Shown here piece by piece: positions 26,338-36,400 of a stretch of DNA of 51,355 nt; position 1 is the stretch's first letter; the number at the start of each line of letters is the position of its first letter. Below the pieces are notes generated by a model that saw nothing but the letters and a program-made list of their open reading frames with translations, did not search any database and was not told where the DNA came from. The stretch is from the NCBI GenBank assembly GCA_002296185.1, contig DBHM01000011.1, forward strand, positions 39,207 to 90,561, in the 5' to 3' direction. The translations under genes were made by a program, and so were the position numbers. The DNA comes from Alphaproteobacteria bacterium UBA828 (GTDB lineage Bacteria; Pseudomonadota; Alphaproteobacteria; UBA828).

Positions 26338-27126
26338 ATGAGAATGTCTGGGGCCATGAGTTCTATAAATTGGCTTGGTATGCGCACTCTTTATTTAAAG
26401 GAGTGTAGGAGATTTTTAAAGGTGACTCTACAAACAGTATTGGCTCCTACCGTTACATCTATGTTATTTCTAGCAATATTTTCTTTGGCAATTGGCAATT
26501 CGTTTATACAAATTGATGGAGTTAATTTTCTTACTTTTATGGCTCCTGGTTTAATAATGATGACTATGATGCAGAATAGTTTTTCCAATACTTCCTCATC
26601 ACTAATGTTAGCTAAAATCCAGGGGAACGTTGTGGACATATTGATGCCCCCTCTTAATGCTTTTGAGTTGTTAGCTGGGATTGTTGGAGCCGGAGTAACC
26701 CGGGGTTTGATATGCGGTTTGGTTTTATCCTTAGTTATGCTCCCCTTTGTTGATTTACAATTGTATCAACCAATATTACTAATATATTATTCAGTAATGG
26801 GATGTCTTCTTCTCTCTCTAGTGGGAGTTATCACAGCAATTTGGGCAGAAAAATTTGATCAATTAGCGGCTGTAACAAACTTTATGATTACTCCACTAGC
26901 ATTCTTGTCGGGGACGTTTTATACGATACACAGATTACCAGAGCCATTTTTTACTGCGAGTCAGTTCAATCCATTCTTTTACCTTATAGATGGATTTCGT
27001 TATGGGTTTATCGGAGATTCTGATGGTTCTATAAGTGCTGGAATTTTTATAGTTTTAGGAATTAACATTATACTTTGTATAATAGTCCATAGAATAATTA
27101 AAAGAGGCTGGAGATTAAAGACATAA
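26338..27126 (+). CDS. ABC-2 type permease, orphan (YadH-like)
   Basis: 262 residues with six hydrophobic segments and the ABC-2 membrane fold; APTVTSMLFLAIFSLAIG and NPFFYLIDGFRYGFIG match the YadH/NodJ-type exporters for lipids, polysaccharides or drugs. No ATPase gene is adjacent. The partner would normally be a YadG-like ATPase, presumably elsewhere. ATG 26338, with further in-frame ATGs at 26344 and 26356; the start is uncertain because no ribosome site stands out. argD follows 68 bases later on the same strand. Confidence 0.85.
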   Translation: MRMSGAMSSINWLGMRTLYLKECRRFLKVTLQTVLAPTVTSMLFLAIFSLAIGNSFIQIDGVNFLTFMAPGLIMMTMMQNSFSNTSSSLMLAKIQGNVVDILMPPLNAFELLAGIVGAGVTRGLICGLVLSLVMLPFVDLQLYQPILLIYYSVMGCLLLSLVGVITAIWAEKFDQLAAVTNFMITPLAFLSGTFYTIHRLPEPFFTASQFNPFFYLIDGFRYGFIGDSDGSISAGIFIVLGINIILCIIVHRIIKRGWRLKT

Positions 27127-27194
27127 ATTATTTATGAGCGGCATAATTCTTTAGACTTGCTAGCTTTTTGGTTGAAACGGCATGGAGTGTATTA

Positions 27195-28364
27195 ATGTCT
27201 TCAAATTTGATGGCAAATTATGGTCGGTTTGAGCTAGGCTTTGATAGGGGCGTAGGTTCATACTTATATACTCCAGAAGGAGATCGATACCTTGACTTTG
27301 CAAGTGGGATAGCTGTGACTAGTTTAGGTCATTCTCATCCGGCTTTGCTTGCCTCAGCAAACAAACAGTTAGAAAAGCTTTGGCATGTTTCTAACTTGTA
27401 TACTATTGAATCTCAGTCAAAGTTAGCAGAGCGACTATGTAAAAATTCATTTGCTGATAAGGTTTTCTTTTGTAACTCTGGTGCTGAAGCAGTAGAGGCA
27501 TCACTAAAGCTTGCGCGTATTTATCATAATTCTTCTGGTGCAAAAGATCGTTGGAAGGTTATTTCTTTTCGTAATGGTTTTCATGGCCGTACATTTGCAA
27601 CAATAGCAGCCTCGGGGCAACCAAAGTACCTTAAAGGCTTCGGGCCGGTTTTTGATGGTTTTACACAAGTAAATTTTTTAGACATTGAAGCTGTGCGTTC
27701 TGTAATTGACTCTGAGACAGCGGCAATATTAGTTGAGCCAATTCAGGGTGAGGGAGGTATTCATGTGGCAAGTGATTCATTCTTGAAAGAATTAAGAGAG
27801 ATATGTGATAAAAATGATCTTTTATTAATTTTTGATGAAGTTCAGTGTGGAGTTGGAAGAAGTGGTCGTATGTGGGCTCATGAATGGTCAGGAGTTAAAC
27901 CTGATATCATGGCAACTGCAAAAGCTCTTGGGGGCGGTTTTCCTATAGGTGCTTGCATGGCTATTGAGGAAGTAGGTAATGCATTTATACCAGGCACGCA
28001 TGGCTCAACATTTGGTGGCAACCCGGTGGCGAGTGCTATAGCTAATACTGTTTTAGACATAGTTGATGAAAGAGAATTTTTGCAGAATGTAACTAATGTA
28101 GGAGATATCTTAGTTAGTAACTTACAGGAAGTTATTAAGAGGAGTAGTATAATAAGTGAAATCAGAGGAAGAGGTTTAATGGTAGGCCTTCAGTGTTTAA
28201 TCCCAGCTGGAGATGTTATATCAGCTTTTAGGAAACAAAAATTACTTTCAGTTGGTGCAGAGGGCAATACTGTTAGATTTCTACCACCACTAATTATAAA
28301 CGAATTAGAAGTTAATGAGGCTTGTACTGCTGTTAGTAAGGCATTGCAACGATTGGAGTGCTGA
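27195..28364 (+). CDS. argD: Acetylornithine aminotransferase
   Basis: PLP enzyme making N-acetylornithine from N-acetylglutamate semialdehyde (it may also serve as succinyl-DAP aminotransferase in lysine synthesis). I start at ATG 27195 (389 residues) because GGAG lies seven bases before it; an upstream TTG at 27168 is open but unsupported. PLP-binding lysine K243 is in ATAKALGGGFPIG; FCNSGAEAVEASLKLAR and GEGGIHVAS are class III transaminase motifs. It overlaps or abuts argF. Confidence 0.95.
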   Translation: MSSNLMANYGRFELGFDRGVGSYLYTPEGDRYLDFASGIAVTSLGHSHPALLASANKQLEKLWHVSNLYTIESQSKLAERLCKNSFADKVFFCNSGAEAVEASLKLARIYHNSSGAKDRWKVISFRNGFHGRTFATIAASGQPKYLKGFGPVFDGFTQVNFLDIEAVRSVIDSETAAILVEPIQGEGGIHVASDSFLKELREICDKNDLLLIFDEVQCGVGRSGRMWAHEWSGVKPDIMATAKALGGGFPIGACMAIEEVGNAFIPGTHGSTFGGNPVASAIANTVLDIVDEREFLQNVTNVGDILVSNLQEVIKRSSIISEIRGRGLMVGLQCLIPAGDVISAFRKQKLLSVGAEGNTVRFLPPLIINELEVNEACTAVSKALQRLEC

Positions 28365-28366
28365 TC

Positions 28367-29278
28367 TTGCCGAGAAATTTTATAGACCTTGATACTTTTG
28401 ATCCTGCAGAGCTTCGCTCCTTGGTTCAGTGTGCGAAAGAACTTAAAAATAATATCTTAAGTGCTAAGGATTCACTTGCTGGGAAAACTTTGGCCATGAT
28501 TTTTGAAAAGCCATCAACTCGCACGCGAATTTCTTTTGATGTTGCAATGTCAAAACTGGGTGGACGTGCAGTAGCATTATCACCTTCGGATTTACAGTTG
28601 GGACGAGGGGAGAGTCTGAGTGATACAGCGCAAGTACTTTCACGATATGTTGATGCAATTGTCCTTAGAACGAGCCGTCATAATTCTCTAGAAGAACTTG
28701 CTGCAGCTTCGAGTATCCCGGTTATAAATGGGCTTACAGATAGAACTCATCCATGTCAGCTGTTAGCTGATATTCTTACATTTGAAGAGCATGTAGGGCC
28801 AATTTCTGGAAAAAAAATAACTTGGCTTGGTGACGGTAATAATGTTGCAGCAACATGGATTCAAGCTGCTGCGCAATTTAATTTTGACATGCAAATTGGT
28901 TGTCCAGATAGCTTAAGGCCTCAGAAGAAAATCGTAGATTGGGCAAGAAGCATGGGTGCAACTATAGAAATAACCGAGGATCCTATAGCTGCAGTAAAAG
29001 GTGCGCACTGTGTGGTAACAGATACTTGGGTGTCCTTATCTGATGAGCAAAGTAAATCTATTGATTTATTAAAGCCTTTCCAGGTTGATAGTAAGAAGAT
29101 GGAAGCAGCAGCAGATGGTGCAATTTTTATGCATTGTCTTCCTGCTAAAAGAGGCCAGGAGGTAACAGAAGAAGTTCTGGAGGGGGCAGCATCAGTTATT
29201 TTTGATGAGGCCGAGAATCGTTTGCATGTACAAAAGGCAATTCTACTCTGGTGTCTTGCACCTGATGGATTGTTCTAA
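28367..29278 (+). CDS. argF: Ornithine carbamoyltransferase
   Basis: Makes citrulline from ornithine and carbamoyl phosphate. The carbamoyl phosphate loop STRT is at 50-53, HPCQLLAD binds carbamoyl phosphate, and the ornithine site HCLP begins at H256. I choose TTG 28367 (303 residues), eight bases after GGAG, giving the family-like beginning MPRNFIDLDTFD; GTG 28358, overlapping the argD stop, would add three residues. Its carbamoyl phosphate comes from CarAB; carB is at the end of the window. Confidence 0.95.
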   Translation: MPRNFIDLDTFDPAELRSLVQCAKELKNNILSAKDSLAGKTLAMIFEKPSTRTRISFDVAMSKLGGRAVALSPSDLQLGRGESLSDTAQVLSRYVDAIVLRTSRHNSLEELAAASSIPVINGLTDRTHPCQLLADILTFEEHVGPISGKKITWLGDGNNVAATWIQAAAQFNFDMQIGCPDSLRPQKKIVDWARSMGATIEITEDPIAAVKGAHCVVTDTWVSLSDEQSKSIDLLKPFQVDSKKMEAAADGAIFMHCLPAKRGQEVTEEVLEGAASVIFDEAENRLHVQKAILLWCLAPDGLF

Positions 29279-29290
29279 AGCGCAGAATTT

Positions 29291-30214
29291 ATGAGTCAAA
29301 CCGGAGATTTAGTGTTACCTTTCTTGTTGGGATCTTCTTCAATTAGCGGACGTATTGTAAAACTAGGAACTGAGCTTGATAGGGCTATAAAGCAGCATAA
29401 CTACCCTAAAAATATTTCCCTTGCTCTAGGCGAGTTTTTGGCTCTCGGATCAATGTTAGCCGCAACAATAAAGTTTGATGGTAATCTTAAAATTCAGACA
29501 CATTCTGATGGACCATTGGGCATGTTAGTGGCCGATATTTCAAATAGTGGAGTGGTAAGGGGTTATGCCAATTATGACGAATCTTATGACAAGGTATCAA
29601 ACTCAGATTTTTCTTTTAATAATTTGAGTTTTAACGATCTAGTAGGCTCGGGATATATGGCCTTAACCATAGACCAAGATAAAAATAAGCAATCATACCA
29701 AGGCGTAGTTGAATTAAAAGGAGATTCGCTGGCGTCTTGTGCAAAGTCATATTTTCTCCAATCAGTTCAGGTAAAGACAGACATTATACTTGCTGCAGAA
29801 TACACCGAACGGGGTTGGCGGGCTGGAGGAATTATGGTCCAAAAAATGCCTCTTGAGGAAGGTGGGGATAAGGTATCTGATAAATATATCTTAGATTTAG
29901 ATAAAGAGGACTGGGATAGGGCTGTTATTCTTATGGGTAGTATGAGAATTAGCGAGCTTTTAGATGAAGAAATATCTGCAGATCAGCTTGCTTTCCGTTT
30001 ATTTCATAATGAGGGTGTGAGGGGCTTAGAGGCGCAGAAAATAAGGTTTGGTTGCTCCTGTTCTCGTGATCGATGCGAAAGGGTATTATCAACATTACCT
30101 AGAGAGGAAATAGAGGAAATGGTCAAGAATGGAGTATTAACTATGGTGTGTCAGTTTTGTAACTCTGTGCATACTTTTGATGTGTCGTCTCTCGACGCAT
30201 TAATATCAAGTTGA
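29291..30214 (+). CDS. hslO: Redox-regulated chaperone Hsp33
   Basis: Holdase switched on by oxidation. The C-terminal zinc-redox switch is intact: C255 and C257 (CSC) and C287 and C290 (CQFC), with an extra C262 between them. 307 residues, usual length. It follows argF by 12 bases on the same strand; argF and hslO neighbours recur in alphaproteobacteria as I recall. Confidence 0.95.
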   Translation: MSQTGDLVLPFLLGSSSISGRIVKLGTELDRAIKQHNYPKNISLALGEFLALGSMLAATIKFDGNLKIQTHSDGPLGMLVADISNSGVVRGYANYDESYDKVSNSDFSFNNLSFNDLVGSGYMALTIDQDKNKQSYQGVVELKGDSLASCAKSYFLQSVQVKTDIILAAEYTERGWRAGGIMVQKMPLEEGGDKVSDKYILDLDKEDWDRAVILMGSMRISELLDEEISADQLAFRLFHNEGVRGLEAQKIRFGCSCSRDRCERVLSTLPREEIEEMVKNGVLTMVCQFCNSVHTFDVSSLDALISS

Positions 30215-30271
30215 TATCATAGGCTAGTCTAATTTTTAGGTAATCTAGTGTTATATGAATGGAGCATATAG

Positions 30272-30871
30272 GTGAGTAGTTTTTCACTTAGATTTTTTGT
30301 AATTACCGCTTTTAGCTTAGTACTATTAATTTTCTCTGGTTGTACTACTACGGTGAAGCGTCCTGAATTTAAGGAAATGGCATTTTCTCATTTACCTATA
30401 ATAGCTTTTGATGTTGGGCATATTGAAGTTGTTGAGAATTATCGATCACCATTAATTAGCCCAAATATCGAACATAATTTTCCGATTCCGCCCATCGTCG
30501 CAATAAAAAGATGGGTTAGGGATAGGGTTGAAGCAGTTGGTGATAACGGCGTTTTGCAAATTTCTATTATTGATGCTAGCGCGAGGAGTTATGAACTTGA
30601 GACTAATCAGACTATTGAGGGTTGGTTTACTACTGAGCAGGCAGAGAAAATTGAAGCACGTATAGAAGTTAGTTTTAAAATTCTTCGTAATGGAATCACT
30701 CAAGATTTATATGCAAATGCAGAAGCAGAGCGTTCCCGAACCCTTCCAGAGGGTGCATCACTTAATGATAGAGATATGGTTTATTTTGATCTTACTGCAG
30801 CTCTAATGAATGATTTTAACGCCACAATGGAGCAGTCTTTAAGAAAATACTTAAGTGATTATCTAAAATAG
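30272..30871 (+). CDS. Lipoprotein of unknown function
   Basis: 199 residues, GTG 30272 with GGAG eight bases upstream. A hydrophobic signal ends in the lipobox FSGC, putting the lipidated cysteine at C24. The mature part is an alpha/beta domain of about 170 residues with no motif I recognise. It follows hslO on the same strand and converges on argE, so it may be the last gene of the argD operon. No function can be given. Confidence 0.8.
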   Translation: MSSFSLRFFVITAFSLVLLIFSGCTTTVKRPEFKEMAFSHLPIIAFDVGHIEVVENYRSPLISPNIEHNFPIPPIVAIKRWVRDRVEAVGDNGVLQISIIDASARSYELETNQTIEGWFTTEQAEKIEARIEVSFKILRNGITQDLYANAEAERSRTLPEGASLNDRDMVYFDLTAALMNDFNATMEQSLRKYLSDYLK

Positions 30872-30878
30872 TACTAGA

Positions 30879-32066
30879 TCAATAAGTTTCATACAATTTG
30901 GTATTTCTACAAAATTCTAATAATCTTACAAGAAAATCATTGCACTCTTTTATCTGTGATAACTCAATAAATTCATTTGGTTTATGAGCCTCATTAATGC
31001 TACCGGGGCCGCAGATTACTGTAGGAATCCCTGCAGATTGGAAAAGGCCTGCCTCAGTTCCAAATGAGACTACCCCGGTCTTATTTTTTTGTGCCAGTTT
31101 CAACACTAGCTCTTGGAGAGATGATTCTTTATTGGGAATTAAGTTAGGAGCTCGGGTTTTTGCCTCAGTTTTAATCGAAGCTTTTGGGTATACATACTGC
31201 ATTTCAGGAAGAATTGATTCAGTTATATATTCCTGAAACCGATTAATTATTTCATCTGGGTCTGACCCTGGCACTAGGCGATATTCCCAACTAAATGTAC
31301 ACTCCTTTGGAATGATGTTCTGAGCTGTGCCACCACTTATCAACCCAACATGTACAGTCGTATAGGGTGGGCTAAACCCACTATTGGGTTCTATTCTATC
31401 GTTCCTCATTTGATCGCCTATTTGCATAAGAAAACTTATTAGTTTAGCAGAATACTGAATTGCATTGACGCCTAAGTGAGTTGCACTGGAATGTTGTTCA
31501 AAACCTTTGACTGTAGTGTGAAAACCAAATACGCCTTTATGAGCATTAACTACTTCCATATTAGTTGGCTCACCAACAATACATGCCATTGGTTGTGTGG
31601 GAAGATTTGTCAAATTTTTAATCATACTCGGTGCCCCAAGGCATCCAACCTCCTCATCATAAGAAAATGCAAAGTGTATTGGTATATTAAGTGGTCTGGA
31701 TACTATTTTAGGGATAAGAGCAAGAGCTATTGCACAAAAACTTTTCATGTCGGCTGTGCCACGACCGTATAAACGGCCATTTCTTTCTACTACTGAAAAG
31801 GGGTCTGACAACCAATCCTGGCCATCTACTGGAACAACATCAGTATGCCCGGAAAGGACTATACCAGGTAACTCTTTAGGTCCAATTGAGGCCAGAAGAT
31901 TTGCTTTTCTATTTGTTTCATTGGGTATAAGGGTTGATTCTATTCCATGGAGTTCTAAATAGTCCTTAATAAAGTTTATCATTTCCATATTTGATAAGTA
32001 ACTGGTTGTATTAAATGATATAAGAGTCTCTATCATTTCAGTAGGGGAATACAATTTATTTGGCAT
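30879..32066 (-). CDS. argE: Acetylornithine deacetylase
   Basis: M20-family zinc hydrolase that releases ornithine from N-acetylornithine. Metal ligands H74 and D76 are in LSGHTDVVP; GRGTADMKS and YDEEVGCLGAP follow, the latter with the catalytic glutamate. 395 residues. ArgE rather than DapE is favoured by the longer chain, the nearby argD and argF, and the C-terminal FGTEAGLFQSAGIP, which matches ArgE. This linear route implies that the acetyl group is not recycled by ArgJ at this step. Confidence 0.92.
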   Translation of the reverse strand: MPNKLYSPTEMIETLISFNTTSYLSNMEMINFIKDYLELHGIESTLIPNETNRKANLLASIGPKELPGIVLSGHTDVVPVDGQDWLSDPFSVVERNGRLYGRGTADMKSFCAIALALIPKIVSRPLNIPIHFAFSYDEEVGCLGAPSMIKNLTNLPTQPMACIVGEPTNMEVVNAHKGVFGFHTTVKGFEQHSSATHLGVNAIQYSAKLISFLMQIGDQMRNDRIEPNSGFSPPYTTVHVGLISGGTAQNIIPKECTFSWEYRLVPGSDPDEIINRFQEYITESILPEMQYVYPKASIKTEAKTRAPNLIPNKESSLQELVLKLAQKNKTGVVSFGTEAGLFQSAGIPTVICGPGSINEAHKPNEFIELSQIKECNDFLVRLLEFCRNTKLYETY

Positions 32067-32168
32067 ACGGCCTCCAACAAAAGATCAGTCTTCTTCGCTT
32101 TCGGATCATTTTATAGTGACCGAGGTAAAGCTAGCTGACAAGACATTACAGCATGTTTACATTTCATG

Positions 32169-32198
32169 TTGTCTGATTAGTTTTAATATTTCTAGTAT
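32169..32198 (+). promoter_or_regulatory. Possible promoter of the RND efflux genes
   Basis: TTGTCT (32169-32174), 18 bases, TAGTAT (32193-32198), 13 bases before the ATG at 32212. No ribosome site is seen, so this too could give a very short leader. Weak prediction. Confidence 0.3.
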
Positions 32199-32211
32199 TG
32201 GATAGTCTCTC

Positions 32212-33468
32212 ATGAAGATCTCAAGAAAGTGGCTGCGAAGAATTACACCAATTCTGGTTTTAGTACTTGCAGTACTGATTGCTAGCTATTTTTTAGCTAC
32301 TAAACCACAAATTACTCTTTCTCCACCTGAAGAGAAAGAATGGCTAGTCGATACCAAGTTAGTAATTATTGGGGATCAGGATTCACCGATTAGCGCATAT
32401 GGGGAAATTCTTTCTGAGCGCGATGCTGATATGCGCGCCTTAGTTTCTGGAGAAGTTATTGAGGTTAGTTCCGCATTTAAAGATGGCGGCTTAGTGCGCT
32501 CTGGAGAAATGCTAGTACGTATAGATCCTTTTGTATTCAAATCGGCAGTGAGTGAATCAGAAGCTGTCTTGGTTGCCTCACAGGCACGTCTGAGTGAGTA
32601 TAGGGCCCAATATAGAGCTGAGGAAATTGCAATAGTTGAAGGCCAAGCTCAACTTAACCTGGCGCTTCGTGAGCTCGATAGAAGAAAACAACTATTTGCA
32701 AAGGATGTAGTGTCAGAAAAACATGTTGATGATGCTGAGTTATTGGTTAGTGAAAGAAACCGTCAGGTATCCTTATCACTTGAGTCCATGCAGGCTTTGG
32801 CTGCACGAATTGAAGGACAAGTAGCAGAGATTACTCGGGCAAGGGTTCTTCTAAGTAGAGCCCAAAATGATTTAGAAAAAACAGTTCTTAGAGCTCCTTT
32901 TGAAGGCTATTTAACAGATACTGAGGCTACTATAGGTAAGCGGCTTAGTGTTAACGATAGAGTGGCCGGTTTGTTGGATTCCAATTCATTGGAAGTGGGC
33001 TTTTATTTATCTGATGCTGAGTATGGAAGAATTCTTGATTCTGATGATGATACAGCTTTGGAGGGCCGTTTAGCAGAAGTTTTTTGGAGAGTCGGAGGAA
33101 GAGTCTTCAAGTTTCCCGCTGTAATAGAGAGAATTTCAGGAAAGGTTGAGGCTCAAACTGGGGGTTTGAGAGTTTATGCAGCAGTAGATACTTCTCGTGA
33201 GGATATTCAGATTCGTCCTGGGACATTTGTTGAAGTGGTTGTTTCAGGGCCAGTATACGGAAAGTCAGCAAAGCTTCCTGAGAGCGTTCTATATAACGAT
33301 AATACGGTGTATGTAGTAAAAAATAATCGTTTGACCAAGCGTCAGGTGACTTTGCTCGCTCGTTTTGATCGTATGGTTATAATTCGTGGTCAATTACAGG
33401 ATGGCGAGTATGTAGTAACTAGTAGATTTTCTGAAATTGGACCAGAGCTGAAAGTTAGAATTAAATGA
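32212..33468 (+). CDS. RND efflux periplasmic adaptor (membrane fusion protein)
   Basis: 418 residues with an N-terminal membrane anchor (about 10-29), a biotinyl-lipoyl half-motif (GEVIEVSSAFKDGGLVRSGE), a long helical hairpin (about 100-225) and a second lipoyl half (LRAPFEGYLTDTEATIGKRL), then beta-barrel and membrane-proximal domains. It bridges the inner-membrane pump to an outer-membrane channel. The pump gene follows 24 bases later; no TolC-like gene is nearby. Substrate unknown. Confidence 0.9.
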   Translation: MKISRKWLRRITPILVLVLAVLIASYFLATKPQITLSPPEEKEWLVDTKLVIIGDQDSPISAYGEILSERDADMRALVSGEVIEVSSAFKDGGLVRSGEMLVRIDPFVFKSAVSESEAVLVASQARLSEYRAQYRAEEIAIVEGQAQLNLALRELDRRKQLFAKDVVSEKHVDDAELLVSERNRQVSLSLESMQALAARIEGQVAEITRARVLLSRAQNDLEKTVLRAPFEGYLTDTEATIGKRLSVNDRVAGLLDSNSLEVGFYLSDAEYGRILDSDDDTALEGRLAEVFWRVGGRVFKFPAVIERISGKVEAQTGGLRVYAAVDTSREDIQIRPGTFVEVVVSGPVYGKSAKLPESVLYNDNTVYVVKNNRLTKRQVTLLARFDRMVIIRGQLQDGEYVVTSRFSEIGPELKVRIK

Positions 33469-33492
33469 TTTTCTCGCAATTTAATTTAGAAA

Positions 33493-36400
33493 ATGAGGCA
33501 TAGGGGAGTGCAGAAACAAGGCCTAATTGATTTGTTTGTGCGCCATCGTACTGCTGCAAACCTTTTGATGGTCTCATTTATCATTATTGGAGTAGTAGCT
33601 TTTGCTAAACTGAACACTCAGTTTTTTCCAACATTTAGCATAAATTGGGTAACGGTTTCAGTGAACTGGCCCGGTGCTGCTGCTGAGGATGTTGACTCAA
33701 ATGTTATTAGTATAGTTGAGCCTGAAGTTCGATTTATCGATGGAGTAAAGCGAGTTGTTTCTCAATCTTCAGAAAGTGGAGGTTGGGTAGCCATTGAGTT
33801 TGAGCAGAGTGCAGACATGCAGACCGCTCTAGCTGATGTGGAAACAGCTATGTCGCAGATAAACAACCTACCAGAAGGTAGTGAAAGACCAATTATTCAG
33901 AGAATATATAATTATGAAACTATTGCTAGGCTTGTTGTATCCGGGCCATTTTCTGAAGGTTCTTTGAAATCTCTAGCTAAAGGAATTCGAGAAGGGCTTC
34001 TTGCTGATGGTATTGATAAAGTCGATCTATTTGGATCTAGAGACGAAGAAATCTGGGTTGAAGTTCCGCAGGGTATCTTACGTCAACTAGATATTACTAC
34101 GGAATATATTTCAGAAAAAATAGCTGAGTCATCTATTGATGTTCCATCAGGTATATTGCCAGGTTCCAATGAGAAACAGGTTAGAAGTGTTGGATTGGCT
34201 AAAAGTATCGAAGAGCTGAGAGAAATTGAGGTTATTTCTTCGTCTGATGGGAGGAAAACCCTTATTGGAGATATTGCGAATATTTATGACACATTTGATG
34301 AAAAAGGTATTGAAACTATTCGTAAGAATAACCCTGCAATAGAGCTCCATATAAGGCGTGCATTAACGTCAGATGCCCTAGATCAGTCTTCTCGCTTAGA
34401 TAACTTTCTTGATCAACTTGTCCCTACTCTGCCGCCAAGTATACAAATAGAAAGGTATAGTGATACGGCGGAGATGATTGAAGATAGAATAAATTTGCTT
34501 TTACGTAATGGGGCTAGTGGCCTTGCTTTAGTCGTTGCAGTTTTATTCGTTTTTCTTTCTGGTCGTGTGGCATTTTGGGTTGCGATAGGTATCCCAGTCT
34601 CTTTGCTGGCTACATTGGGCGTAATGCTTGCAATGGGCCAGAGCATAAATATGGTTAGTCTTTTCGCAATAATTATGGCTCTTGGTATAATTGTTGATGA
34701 TGCAATAGTTGTTGGCGAACATGCCGTAACACGGAGGGAAAAAGGAGATGATCCGGTTGTTGCTGCAACTGCCGGAGCCAAGAGGATGCTTGCTCCTGTA
34801 ATGGCTGCATCTTTGACTACAATTGCTGCTTTTGCTCCTTTATTACTGATCTCAGATATTATTGGTCAGATTATATATGCCATTCCAATGGTTATAATTG
34901 CAGTGATAATAGCTTCCTTATTCGAGAGCTTCTTAATATTACCTGGGCATTTGAGAATGGCTTTGAAAAAAAATCCATCATCTGAGAACAGGTTTGCGCG
35001 ATGGTTTAATCCTCGTTTTAATTCATTTCGTGATAATACTTTTGACCGCTTAGTCACAGGGTGTTTAAAGTGGCGGTACCTGACTATTGCATGTGGTTTG
35101 GGTTTAATAATTATAGTTTTTGGAATTATATCAGGCGGAAGACTGGATTTTGTTTTCTTTCCTTCTCCAGAATCTGACACAGTTTACGCTAATGTAATTT
35201 TTGCAGAGGGCACTGATCGGTCAGAGACTCGCCAAATGATTGCCGAGTTAGAGCGCTCTCTTTTAGTCGCCGAATCTCAATTGGGGGTAAGCCCGGGCGA
35301 ATTAGTTGTGATGAGCTTTGGTCAGATTGGGCAGAGCGTTGGGAGAGAAGATAATCCAATAAAAATGAATGGCAATCATATTGCAGGAATGAGAGTAGAA
35401 TTAATTCCTTCGGACTCGAGACATATCCGAACACAGCAGTTTATCAAAACATGGAGAGCTGAAACCAGGTTAATGTCTGGGACTGAGTCATTTTCAATTT
35501 TTGAAGAACAAGCAGGTCCACCAGGTCGTGAAATAGATATTCGTATTACAGGATCAGATTTGACCTCATTAAAAATGGCTTCATCAGAAGTCAAAGAATT
35601 AATATATCGTTTCCCGGGTGTTAGTAATCTAGAGGATGATTTGCCTTACGGAAAAACAGAGATGATTTTGGAAGTAACGCCAAGAGGTAAGGCATTGGGA
35701 TTTTCGACAGATAGTCTTGGACAGCAAGTCCGTAATGCATTTGAAGGTACTGTCGCGAAGCGTTTCCCAAGGGGAGATGAGGAAGTTTTAGTAAGTGTGA
35801 GGTTGCCACGTGAAGAAATGAAAGAATCTTTAATAAAGAAGTTGTATCTTAGATCTCCAGAAGGCGTATTTGTCCCTCTATCAGAGATAGTAGACTTCCG
35901 TGAAGCACAAGGCTTCGCTCAGATAAAGCGTGAAGATGGTCTAAGAATGGTTTCTGTCATTGGTGAAATAGACCAGTCTATCAGTAATACCGATGAAATC
36001 CTTAGCAGTGCAAAAAATTCAGGACTTCACGATATTGCTTTAAAATATAATGTAAATATTACTTTCAAAGGGAAGGCAGAAGAGCAGGCGAATACATTAG
36101 CAGATATGAAAATTGGTGGAATGGTTGGTCTGGCTGCGATCTATCTAATTTTAGCAGCAGTATTTTCTAGCTATTCTATACCAATTTTTGTTATGGCAGT
36201 TATCCCTTTTGGAGCGATAGGAGCTGTTCTAGGACATTTAGTTCTTGGTCACGACGTAACCATACTTTCAATGGTTGGCTTATTAGGATTATCTGGAATT
36301 GTGGTAAATGACTCTATAATACTTGTAAGAGCAGTTCAGGATAGGGTCAACAAAGGCCAGTCATTAATGGAGGCCCTTTCTGGCGGAGCCAAGGATCGCC

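Noticed and set aside
34413..34781. Long open frame antisense to the RND pump
   Set aside because: It lies wholly opposite the conserved membrane block of the pump, and its composition is a mirror of hydrophobic codons.
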